Assembly (NCBI RefSeq): GCF_021869535.1
Contig: NW_026262701.1
Location: 44,023,278 to 44,087,277 of the forward strand
Direction: 5' to 3'
Origin: Mytilus californianus
Taxonomy: Eukaryota; Mollusca; Bivalvia; Mytilida; Mytilidae
DNA length: 64,000 nt
Shown: in pieces, positions 21,968-31,860 of the stretch
How positions within the stretch are numbered: the stretch's first letter is position 1
Layout of the letters: each line of letters starts with the position of its first letter
Position numbers and translations under genes: made by a program
The notes under the pieces: model-generated
Seen by the model: only the letters and a program-made list of their open reading frames with translations
What the model was told of the DNA's origin: nothing
The model's database searches: none

Positions 21968-21979
21968 CAAATTCATGTA
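21968..21979. repeat. 12-bp direct repeat, right (possible target-site duplication)
   Basis: Second copy of CAAATTCATGTA; see 11166-11177. Confidence 0.45.
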
Positions 21980-22557
21980 TTTAATTTTGATGTTATATTT
22001 GTTATTCTCGTCGGATTTTGTCAAATATCTTAACGTCTTTTCTGTTATATTCGTGTGTTATGGTAAAGATAATTAATCACCCCCTTTATTTATTAGATTT
22101 TAGTTTGGTTCAACGAAATTTATACGATATATTTGGTTTACAGTTTGATTCAGAAGAAACACCGACATAGCTAGATAATACAATTAATTATCTAATTACT
22201 ACCACAATTTGATATAACTTATTGTAATTTTCATTGTTATTAATAAATGTAATGTCAGTATTACAAATCTAATCTTGAATCAATCCTAATCCTATCTTAT
22301 TTTTGGGAAATATTTTTACAAATTCAAATGTGACATCACTTTGTGTGATTTTTTAGAATTTCAAATGTGACGTCACTTTGTGCGTTGAGGCTTTGGCTAA
22401 CTCGGCTGTGTATTTTTATGTGTTGGATTAAGTTGTTTTATGTAATGTATCCGTTTTTATTCTGTAGTTATTCCCCACTTCGGTTTTATCATGTATATCT
22501 ATTATATAGTCAATTTATAAAATTTACTGTTTGCAAAATTATAAATTATTCTAAATA
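21980..22557. other. AT-rich intergenic with a short CRE-containing duplication
   Basis: The only structure seen is a tandem repeat of AA(T)TTCAAATGTGAC(A/G)TCACTTTGTG at about 22321 and 22358. No coding signal. Confidence 0.5.
22368..22375. promoter_or_regulatory. CRE-like palindrome TGACGTCA
   Basis: A perfect TGACGTCA in the second copy of a 37-bp duplication; the first copy has TGACATCA. No associated gene start was identified, so a regulatory role is only possible. Confidence 0.2.
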
Positions 22558-23118
22558 ATAAGGATGTTCTTGTCCCAGGCAGAAAACCCTGGCCGTGTTA
22601 GGCGCAACTTTTTGGAAGTTTTGGTCCTCGGTGCTCTTCAGCTTTGTACTTGTTTTGGCTTTCAAACTTTTTTCATCTGAGCGTCACTGGTTGGTCTTGT
22701 GTGGACGAGACGCAAGTCTGGCGTATTGAATTTTAAGCCTAGTACCTTTTGTTTGCTATTATTCGTGTGTTTCTTTGTCCTATATGTTCTCCCATTTATT
22801 TGTATTGTGGTCCTTTCACGTGATGTTGTCGTTTTGGTGTTGTGTTTGACGTTGCAATAAAGGCGGGAGGTTTGGCATGCCACAAAACCAGGTTCAACCC
22901 ACCATTTTTTTCTTAAAATGTCCTGTATCAAGTCAGGAAAATGGCCATTGTTATATTATAGTTCGTTTCTGTGTGTGTTACATTGAAATGTTGTATTTTT
23001 GTTGTGTCGTTGTTCTCCTCTTATATTTGATGCATTTCCCTCAGTTTTAGTTTGTAACCCGGATTTGCTTTTATCTCTATCGATTTATGAGTTTCGAACA
23101 GCGGTATACTACGGTTTA
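22558..23118 (+). repeat. Mussel-type dispersed repeat (two retroelement-tail families joined)
   Basis: The first half (GGATGTTCTTGTCCCAGG ... GAGCGTCACTGGTTGG ... CTGGCGTATTGAATTTTAAG) matches 60226-60400 and 60570-60760. The second half (CTCCCATTTATTTGTATTG ... CCACAAAACCAGGTTCAACC ... GTTCGTTTCTGTGTG) is the reverse complement of 61640-61880 and 62900-63150. The end (CGATTTATGAGTTTCGAACA) is shared with 49240-49270 and 54630-54660. The 89-aa ORF on the minus strand here is incidental. Confidence 0.7.
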
Positions 23119-23125
23119 CATGAAC

Positions 23126-24150
23126 AATTACTCGACATCCTCTAAAAGTATGACTAATGTCTTAATTTTTCTTGACGATTTCTGATTTATATTAAATTGG
23201 TATGAAATTTACCTTCATATTCGCGACATTCTGAATATGGTCTAAAAATTTCTTGAATAATTCTCGACATTTGAATACTGACTTGAAATGTCTCGACAGG
23301 TTCTCGACATTTCTTTTTTTTTCTCAGTATGGCTTGACATATTCGGAACATTTTGAATTGTGTCTTAAATTTACTTCACAATTCTGAGCTTTACAAATCA
23401 TGACCAATATACAAGATATATCTTTTGCTTAATTTCTCTTTATAGAATAAACTGTTATTTCCAGTTAAACTTATATCAACAAAAACAAAAATTGGGCATG
23501 TGAATATTTTTATAATCAAAAATGTTGGTATATAAATATATTTATAAAGACAAATATGGGTATTAAAATATTAACAAATACAAATGTCACGTAAGTATGT
23601 TGATGTTAACAATTTAAATGTGGGTTTGTAAATAATTACAAATGTTGATTTATAAATCTTATAGATAATTTCTAAATGATTGAAATAAATCATACTAAGT
23701 TTAGTTTAGCGATAATAGAAATGAGTATAAAACAGCACAAGAAAGTGTTTAAACTGTTAGGAATGTGTCTATACATAATTCAGGCGAAATTTATACTGTT
23801 GAGATAGTGTCGAGACATTTCTAAGACCGTCAAGAATGTGTCGAGATATATTCAGACATAGTTAAGAATGTCAAGAATATGTCAAGACTTATCGATACAA
23901 ATTTAAGACGGTCGAGAATTGGTCGAGACTAATCAAGACACTTATCAGATGATAAAGAAAGTGTCGAGAAATATTTAGACAATGTTAATACTGTCAAGAC
24001 ATATGTCAAGAAAAATCAATTACTTATTTAAGACAAATTCCGACTTTTTCAAGAGTTTTTACAACATTTTCAGACAAAGAGAGAATGTCGAGAAAATATT
24101 CATGCAAATTCAGACAAAAATTGGTCTGTTCAGACTTTTGTACTTTTGTA
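23126..24150. repeat. Foldback built from a degenerate 10-bp GTCRAGA repeat
   Basis: The right half (23800-24100) carries GTC(G/A)AGA at 23809, 23829, 23839, 23870, 23881, 23911, 23922, 23963, 23993, 24005 and 24087, almost all at multiples of about 10 bp. The left half (23130-23340) carries the complementary form (CTCGACAT, TTGACATA). The centre (23490-23660) is a loose AT-rich repeat of AAATGTTGGTATATAAAT type. Confidence 0.65.
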
Positions 24151-24956
24151 GTGCATGTAACATTAGAATTGCATATTTTCAGGTAAAAACATAATATCGT
24201 CATCGTAATGAAAATCATCCGGCATGTAGCAGAATATTTGAATACTACTTATACCAAATACATTAAAGTGTTGGGCTTTTTTTCTACTGCTGAAAGGTAC
24301 ATGTGGAGGAATAATAATGTACTCCCTCTCACTGTACCATGAATTTGTTTCTTCAATACAGTGGAAAAAAGATACCTAGTGAATATGGTACAATTGGCAA
24401 GATTAATGAATAGGGGGTATGAATGAAGCTGAATGTCGAGTTGATTGCATAAATGTGACGTGGTTATATAGCCCTGTTTCTCTAAGGTAAAACTACAAGA
24501 AACTAAAGGATGCATTAAACAGATTTTGACGCAGACCAGCATCCTGTTTTTATTGATATTTATTTTTTAGATCTGATACGGAAACCAATTTGTAAATGCT
24601 GCAAATTTATCGATTTTTTATTATTTTTTTATTTTCGTGTTGTACACGGGCCAATGCCACGTAAGAATCGCAAGTACTGCACTCTCCACACTTGACATTC
24701 TGGGCAACCAAATGGCGATACTTGGGCCAGTATTATGAAAATAAGATACCCGGTCACGTATATTTAAGTCGGAGATGTAAACAAACGCAACTAAGCTTGC
24801 TTTGAATTGATTTTTGTGATTTTCGTTTTATTTAGATAAAACATGTAAAATGCCAGAGTGACATTTTTACCTATTATGTACGTTTGCTTTCCTCACACAT
24901 TGTTGTCTATATAATGGAATTCTAAGCGACTGTTTTACATTTAAGATATTTAATTG
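24151..24956. other. Unassigned stretch
   Basis: The 97-aa minus ORF at 24249-24542 shows no recognisable motif and I do not call it a gene. Nothing else was seen. Confidence 0.35.
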
Positions 24957-25046
24957 GCTATAAAACCAGGTTTTATCCACCATTTTCTACATAAGGAAAT
25001 GCCTGTACCAACTCCGGAATATGACAGTTGATTTACATTCGTTGGA
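24957..25046 (+). repeat. Short retroelement-tail fragment
   Basis: AAAACCAGGTTTTATCCACC ... TTTTCTACATAAGGAAATGCC is the reverse complement of 63655-63720. Confidence 0.6.
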
Positions 25047-25329
25047 TGTGTTTGATAATAGATTTTCCGTTATGAATTTTCCTTTTGGGTCAGTATTTTT
25101 GTACTTTTTTCAACACACATATAACACATTGTTTTATTACATTTTGAAAAGAACTAATGAATGCTATGTGTTGTGCCGAAATATCTGTCAATACGTTTTT
25201 TTTTCAGCTGTTTGAATTTATATTTGATTGCAGTATAACGGCCGTAGTTCTCGATTTTCATGAACTGCTTATGGAGGTCGTGTTTTACTTCTTTTCCATA
25301 AAGATAAGAAAAATCTTAAATAACAAATT

Positions 25330-25790
25330 AAATATTTTTCATTTATATGCAATATTTTTAATTTAACTGGTATATTTCTTCATTTAAATCCAATATTTTT
25401 TTATTTGAATGGTATATTTTTTATTTAAATGCAATATTTTTTATTCAAATGGTATAATTTGTCATTCAAATGCAATATTTTTTATTTGAATGGTATATTT
25501 TTTCATTTAAATGCAATATTTTTTATTCAAATGGTATAATTTGTCATTCAAATGCAATATTTTTTATTCAATTGGTATAGTAGTTTTTTTATTTATATGC
25601 AATAATTGCATTATGGGAAATTTTTTGACGTCACAAGGTCGATTTTGCAACAACGTTTGTGATTGGTCGGTAATTGTTTGGATTTCTCCCCTTTCTTTTT
25701 AAACATGAGTGACCAAGAATTAAATAAACGCGTCGGAATATCGCCCCTCTAACTAAATTTGGCGTTCATGGAAGTTCGTGCACTGGCTGT
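25330..25790 (+). repeat. Left foldback arm with about 40-bp AT-rich subrepeats
   Basis: Outer part: alternating ATGCAATATTTTTTATT and AAATGGTATA units. Inner part: TGACGTCA at 25626-25633, GATTGGTC (an inverted CCAAT box), CGCGTCGGAATATCGCCCC and GTGCACTGGCTGTTAA. All recur inverted in the right arm. The CRE and CCAAT words make the arm promoter-like; that is inference. Confidence 0.8.
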
Positions 25791-26404
25791 TAATTATTAT
25801 TTGACAAGTAATAATAATTAATTTGACACACAACCTGTTCATGGATAGAAAGAGATGCCTGCGTGCATGGCAAAAACGCCTCAGATGAAAACCCTTTCTG
25901 AAGAAACTCCCCTCAGTCTACACATTGAAATAAAAAAAAATAGCTAGCCCAACACCCAAGATTTAGATATTTGTATAGAGATGTATATATGCTAGTATTG
26001 GCAGTAATGGTTATGGTGTGTGTGTGAGGGTAGGGGGGGGTGTTCAGATCAAAGATCGTTTCTATAATTCTATATCTTTTAGTTTTTACCACTTCACTCT
26101 TTTCTTTATCCTTTGATCTCTATTATATTTGTCCTAAACATGCGTGAAATATTTGCCACTGGACATAAGGCAACCAAAAAACAATCAACGTATTCTTCAT
26201 ATTTCATCATTTTTTTATATGTTATGTTTGGTCCCGCCCCTTATCTATTTTTTGCACATTTTTCTCTCTATGTAAACCAAATTTCTGTCCTGGTAAATGG
26301 TGACTCATGCATAGCAACATATGTGGTTATTAAAACAAGAAACATATTCATATTATAATAATTTACAGTATGCTTGGACTTATAGATAGATGTCATTAGT
26401 CCTA
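25791..26404. other. Unique spacer inside the foldback element
   Basis: Contains an 81-codon plus ORF (26113-26358) without recognised features and a GTGTGTGTG/GGGGGGG stretch near 26020. No homologue elsewhere in the window was seen. Confidence 0.35.
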
Positions 26405-26565
26405 GATCATGTAATAAAGTAGGTCCTATAAAAATATAATAAAATTTTAATGATGATTATATATATGTATATATATTTAACAATGCCAATTTTTTGGAAA
26501 AAATGGTAGTGGCAAGGCGTTTTTAAAACATATTAATAGGGCGCGTTTGTTTGTTCTTCGGTAGT

Positions 26566-26627
26566 GAGCCAGAAGAAGTCCATTTTTTTTTTTTTTTTTT
26601 TTTTGCATTGGGAAGATCTTCTGGCTC
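26566..26627. promoter_or_regulatory. Inverted repeat around a poly-T tract, upstream of the exon-like ORF
   Basis: GAGCCAGAAGA (26566-26576) and its exact complement TCTTCTGGCTC (26617-26627) flank a T run of about 22. The same pair flanks a shorter interrupted T run at 27994-28053 in block copy 2, so the stem is kept while the loop length varies. Confidence 0.5.
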
Positions 26628-26682
26628 TCTTCCATCTCTTCTTTTTTATAGGTTGTTTAGACGGCAGAGGCACATAACAAAT

Positions 26683-26740
26683 ATGGCGTCGTTTAGTCTA
26701 AATGACATTAATAAATTTATGAATGCAGATATATTAGAAT
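26683..26740 (+). CDS. First-exon-like ORF, copy 1 (unidentified)
   Basis: The ATG in AACAAATATGGCG is followed by 19 codons, MASFSLNDINKFMNADILE, and then a near-consensus splice donor GAAT|GTGAGT at 26741. The read-through ORF ends at a TAG inside a dispersed repeat about 50 bases later, so the exon would have to splice. No second exon was found; the repeat insertion just downstream may have removed it. The short acidic-helical N-terminus is not enough for a family call. Confidence 0.35.
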
Positions 26741-26754
26741 GTGAGTTGTTTTTC

Positions 26755-26930
26755 CGTTTGAATGGTTTTACACTAGTAAATTTTTGGAGCCCTTTATAGC
26801 TTGCTGTTCGGTGTGAGCCAATGCTCCCTGTTGAAGGCCGTACCTTGACCTATAATGGTTTACTTTTATAAATTGTAACTTGGATGGAGAGTTGTCTCAT
26901 TGGCACTCATACCACATCTTCCTATATCTA
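26755..26930 (+). repeat. Mussel 3'-tail repeat (GAGAGTTGTCTCATTGGC family)
   Basis: Runs from CGTTTGAATGGTTTTACACT to CACATCTTCCTATATCTA. Copies at 28181-28360 in the same orientation and at 29270-29470 inverted. Confidence 0.75.
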
Positions 26931-27587
26931 TGTGTTATAAACGTTTTTATGGTATGCCAGCCTTAGTAGGACATCCCTGTAGGACGATAAGCTGGATAAA
27001 TATAAGAACTACACGGACAATAACAATTAAGGGACTATTATTTGATATTCTAGGGATGGGATTTTGATTAATTGGTGTTTAACGCTACTTTCAACACTAT
27101 TGGGCTATACCGTGGTGGTCAGTTTAATTTATAGATGAAGGATGGGAAGGGAAGAGAGGACATTATTATTCATTTTAATCTGTCGCTAATCATGCCTATT
27201 TTTCAGCTCTTATACCAGGCAACCATATTCATATATGAAATCCTTCTGTCCCCCACCCCAACAAATAAATAAATATCAAATGGTTTTCCTCTTATTTAAC
27301 ACAAGTTTAAATTGATTGATTGTTTGTTGCTAATTTTTAACGCCCAGTGACAAATATTTCATGCTTGTTCAGGAAAACACGAGTTTAGAAGTCAGGTATA
27401 TAATATAAAAACGAAGAGATGGGATATGATTGCTAATAAGGTAACTATCCACCGTAGTTCAAATATGAATGGAAGTAAGCAATTATAGACAATCGTAATG
27501 CCTTCAACAATGACAAAAACCTATTACTGTAAAGTCGTCTTTAAAAAGCCCGACATGAAAAGTGTGAACAACTTAAACGAAAAACTA

Positions 27588-27833
27588 ATATTGTCCTAAG
27601 TTTTGCAGATTAAAATAATGATTTCGTCCTTGTTTTTTTACATCAAATTAGAATTCATGTAGTCTGCCTGACTAGTACACATATGACGACGAGTTTAAAT
27701 TTGTTTTTATATTACGTTTAGCTTTTAAAGAACCGTTATGTGATAGCGTAATACGCTGTAACAGGTGAGTAACTGTTATAGTTTAAGTAACCGTTATAGC
27801 TCATGGGACTTCATGCAATTTGTATATGATATG
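27588..27833 (+). repeat. Duplicated block C, copy 1
   Basis: Matches 30742-30988 nearly base for base, from ATATTGTCCTAA through GTGATAGCGTAATACGCTG to TGTATATGATATGA. Block C follows block A in both copies, but in copy 2 a 1.7-kb insertion separates A from C. Confidence 0.9.
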
Positions 27834-29018
27834 ATCATGTAATAAAGTAGGTCCTATAAAAATATAATTACATTTTAATGATGATTATATATATGTATAT
27901 ATATTTAACAATGCCAATTTTTTGGAAAAAAGGGTAGGGGCAAGGCGTTTTTAAAACATATTAATAGGGCGCGTTTGTTTGTTCTTCGGTAGTGAGCCAG
28001 AAGAAGTCCATTTCTGTTTTTTTTTTTTTTGCATTGGGAAGATCTTCTGGCTCTCTTCCATCTCTTCTTTTTTATAGGTTGTTTAGACGGCAGAGGCACA
28101 TAACAAATATGGCGTCGTTTAGTCTAAATGACATTAATAAATTTATGAATGCAGATATATTAGAATGTGAGTTGTTTTTCCGTTTGAATGGTTTTACACT
28201 AGTGATTTTTTGGGGCCCTTTATAGCTTGCTGTTCGGTGTGAGCCAATGATCCGTGTTGAAGGCCGTACCTTGACCTATAATGGTTTACTTTTATAAATT
28301 GTAACTTGGATGGAGAGTTGTCTCATTGGCACTCATACCACATCTTCCTATATCTATGTGTTATAAACGTTTTTATGGTATGCCAGCCTTAGTAGGACAT
28401 CCATGTATGACGATAAGCTGGATAAGTATAAGAACTACACGGACAATAACAGTTAAGGGACTATTATTTGATATTCTAGGGATGAGATTTTGATTGATTG
28501 GTGTTTAACGCTACTTTCAACACTATTGGGCTATACCGTGGTGGTCAGTTTAATTTATAGATGAAGGATGGGGAAGGGAAGAGAGGACATTATTATTCAT
28601 TTTAACCTGTCGCTAATCATGCCTATTTTTCAGCTCTTATACCAGGCAACCATATTCATATATGAAATCCTTCTGTCCCCCACCCCAACAAATAAATAAA
28701 AATATATCAAATGGTTTTCCTCTTATTTAACTATTTAAGTTTACATTGATTGATTGTTTGTTGCTAATTTTTAACTCCCAGTGACAAATATGTCATGCTT
28801 GTTCAGGAAAACACGAGTTTAGAAGTCAGGTATATAATATAAAAACGAAGAGATGGGATATGATTGCTAATAAGGTAACTATCCACCGTAGTTCAAATAT
28901 GAAGTGGAAGTAAGCAATTATAGACAATCGTAATGCCTTCAACAATGACAAAAACCTATTACTGTAAAGTCGTCTTTAAAAAGCCCGACATGAAAAGTGT
29001 GAACAATTTAAACAAAAA
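27833..29018 (+). repeat. Duplicated block A, copy 2
   Basis: See 26405-27587. Differences are scattered substitutions, a shorter T run and small indels. The exon-like ORF and its splice donor are unchanged. Confidence 0.9.
28109..28166 (+). CDS. First-exon-like ORF, copy 2 (unidentified)
   Basis: Identical in coding sequence to 26683-26740 (start MASFSLNDINKF, donor GAAT|GTGAGT at 28167). Identity of two copies in a recent duplication says little about selection. Confidence 0.35.
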
Positions 29019-29500
29019 GGGTTAATATAAAAACGAAGATGTGGTATGATTGCATATGAGACAACTCTCCAAATTACACAGAAATCAACAGTTATAAGTC
29101 ACCGTACGGCCTTCGACAATCAGCAAAGCCTACACCGCATAGTCAGCTATAAAAGGCCCCGAAATCACAAATGTAAAACAATGCAAACGAGAAGTATCAA
29201 TCAGTATACAACGCGCGGCAAAGGATTTATCAAAAAAAGAAAACAGTCCGAGAAACGTCTGGTTTACGTTGTATATAGATATAAGAAGATGTGGTAGGAG
29301 TGCCAATGAGACAACTCTCCATCAAAGTCATAATTTGTACATGTAAACCATTTGGGGTCAAAGTACGGTCTTCAACACGTAGTCTTTGCCCACACCGAAC
29401 AACAAGATATAAAGCGCCCACAAAAAAGACTAGTGTAAAACCATTCAAACGGGAAAACCAACGGTGTCTAATCTATTTTAAAAAAAAACGTTATACATGC
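29019..29500 (-). repeat. Two inverted copies of the GAGAGTTGTCTCATTGGC repeat family
   Basis: 29027-29260 (AAACGAAGATGTGGTATGAT ... CAACTCTCC ... GGCCCCGAAATCAC) and 29270-29470 (GCCAATGAGACAACTCTCC ... CACACCGAAC) are minus-strand relatives of 26755-26930, arranged head to tail. The overlapping ORFs on both strands here are incidental. Confidence 0.7.
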
Positions 29501-29602
29501 ATATAGATCCATAAATAATGAAAGTTTTTGAAAAGTGGTGGTCCGAACGTTTTGACCATCGAAATTTTGAAATAGAAATGATAGTTAGGACCAGAAGATT
29601 TT

Positions 29603-30085
29603 AACAGCCAGTGCAGAACTCGCACGAACGCCAGATTTAGTTAGAGGGGCGATTTTCTGACGCGTTTTTTAATTCTTGGTCACTCAAGTTTAGAAAGAAA
29701 GGAGAGAAATCCAAACAATTACAGACCAATCACAAACGTTGTTGCAAATTTGACCTTATGACGTTAAAGAATTTCCTATAAAGCAATTATTGCATATAAA
29801 TAAAAAAAACTACTTTACCAATTGAATCAAAATTATTGCATTTGAATGACAAATTATACCATTTGAATAAAAAATATTGCATTTAAATGAAAAAATATTG
29901 CATTTAAATGAAAAAATATACCATTCAAAAAAAAAAAAATGCATTTGAATGACAAATTATACCATTTGAATAAAAAATATTGCATTTAAATGAAAAATTA
30001 TACCATTCAAATAAAAAAATATTGCATTTAAATGAAGAAATATACCAATTTAAATAAAAATATTGCATTTAAATGAAAAAAAATC
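29603..30085 (-). repeat. Right foldback arm
   Basis: Inverted match to 25330-25790: AACAGCCAGTGCA, TTAGTTAGAGGGGCGATTTT, GACCAATCACAAACGTTG, then AT-rich ATTGCATTTAAATGAAAAAA subrepeats. The CRE word is mutated here to TGACGTTA. Confidence 0.8.
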
Positions 30086-30741
30086 AAATTTTTGCAACCA
30101 ATACCATGCCATAATTTGCACACTTTGCGATTCAGAAAAACATGTACATTTTTTATATTTAATTGGTAATATCCGTTAACAAAGAAATATAACACGTTAA
30201 CATTTGCCTTGCCTTATTCTGGGAGGGCACATTGACTTCCATAATAAACTCCAGGACTCTGAATCTATCACCAACTTTCCTACAAAATATAAGATAAGTA
30301 TCAGAAACAAACACAAGTAATGGAATTTAAGTAAACAGAATTAAATTCAGTTATCGCTGGGGCCTCTTTCGGATAGTGTTTCTTGTTTTAGCTTTACCCA
30401 ACATGAGTGGCGTCATATTCTGTGACGTAATTTAGTCCTTTACAGAATTTCCAAGCAAGCAATCTGTTTAAATTTCTTTAGCAGTAAAATTGAAAAAATC
30501 AAGGTTTAAGAAAGATTTTTTATGGTAAAGTAGTGTTGGTATGGCATGGTGTTAACGTGTTTCATGCTTCAAATGTTGATAAGCAGAAGTCATAGAAAGG
30601 CAATTTATTTTATCGTCATTTTTTACCATATTCCATCATAAATTTATCGCCACGTGGTGAGCACATGCTTTCGAAAGAGCTGAATTCTATTATTTGTTTT
30701 TCATTATTATTCTATTTTAACAAATATAACTAATTAGATGC
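30086..30741. other. Unassigned insertion sequence between right arm and block C copy 2
   Basis: No coding signal or recognised repeat. Confidence 0.35.
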
Positions 30742-30988
30742 AATATTGTCCTAAATTTTGCAGATTAAAATAATGATTTCGTCCTTGTTTTTTACATCAA
30801 ATTAGAATTCATGTAGTCTGCCTGTCTGGTTCACATATGACGACGAGTTTAAATTTGTTTTTATATTACGTTTAGCTTTTAAAGAACCGTTATGTGATAG
30901 CGTAATACGCTGTAACAGGTGAGTAACTGTTATAGTTTAAGTAACCGTTATAGCTCATGGGACTTCATGCAATGTGTATATGATATGA
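30742..30988 (+). repeat. Duplicated block C, copy 2
   Basis: See 27588-27833. Confidence 0.9.
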
Positions 30989-31860
30989 GGCGTTGCAATG
31001 TATCTGATGAGCTCCCGAATTATTATTAAATTTTCCTTAAAGGGTATATATCGGGAAATGGGTATCCAGATCTTCCATAGCAAATAGTCAACAAAATATC
31101 CCAACAAAGGATATGAACGTATCGAGGTTCAAAGGGACATACCTTTTGGGGTGAAGGGACGTACCCTCTGGGGCAAACGGACCCACATTCATTTATAAGG
31201 GCAAAACCGGAAGTTCAACTTTCGATATAATAGAAACAAAAATCTAAAAAATCTTATACGGAGGTAAGAAGCAGTTGCCCAAATCGTCATGTCTAAATGA
31301 TAGCTTACTTGTGGAGTTTAGCAAGCCTATCTTTATGTATCCTGCTACATTTGCGTGTACCTACACACTTGATACTGAAAACTGAGGGTCGAGTTGGTCA
31401 ACATGTATAATTTCTACTCTAGCCTGGACTAGGTCGATAGGGTATGAATGGTTGAGATAAATCACAAATTAAGTCATAATGTCATCAACAGGCCACAGCT
31501 TGAATTATTGTTGTAATTGATATTACACTATGTCACTAGGGATTTAAGAATTATTAGAATATATATATATATTTTTAATTATTTTTACTATATGTATAAA
31601 TTCGTATATGTAATATTTTTTTATTATTATTATTTCGTTTAACACTCATTTGATTCTTTTTTAAGCCAATGTTATATAGAAACACTTTTTAAAATGTTGG
31701 CTTAGCATGGTGGAACTATTTTTGATATTTACTTTTTCTTGAGTTGTAGCACAATGTTAGAAGAACAGCAAGAAAGCGTAAAGTACAAGACCTTGCTCTG
31801 CCAAGGAACACCAACACACGGGCTTCGATTGTTATAATTGGACAAGAGACAAAGATAACA
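30989..31860. other. Unassigned stretch upstream of the DIRS-like fragment
   Basis: Contains near-repeats AAAGGGACATACCTTTTGGGG and GAAGGGACGTACCCTCTGGGG at about 31131-31162, and a TA run at 31559-31571. It may include the 5' end of the DIRS-like element, but no inverted terminal repeat was found. Confidence 0.35.

Larger units (their letters stand above)
26405..27587 (+). repeat. Duplicated block A, copy 1
   Basis: Collinear with 27833-29018 (offset about 1,427 bp) at high identity from GATCATGTAATAAAGTAGG to CGACATGAAAAGTGTGAAC. It contains the first-exon-like ORF at 26683, a mussel 3'-tail repeat (about 26755-26930), a TTGGTGTTTAACGCTACTTT repeat at about 27074 and a degenerate inverted-type repeat at 27405-27580. 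Confidence 0.9.
25330..30085. mobile_element. 4.75-kb foldback element with duplicated interior
   Basis: Arms of about 460-480 bp in inverted orientation (25330-25790 and 29603-30085) flank an interior that contains a 1.43-kb tandemly duplicated block plus dispersed-repeat insertions. No transposase was recognised, so it would be non-autonomous. The second duplication partner extends outside the right arm (30742-30988), so the arms may have been inserted into an older tandem duplication. Confidence 0.6.
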
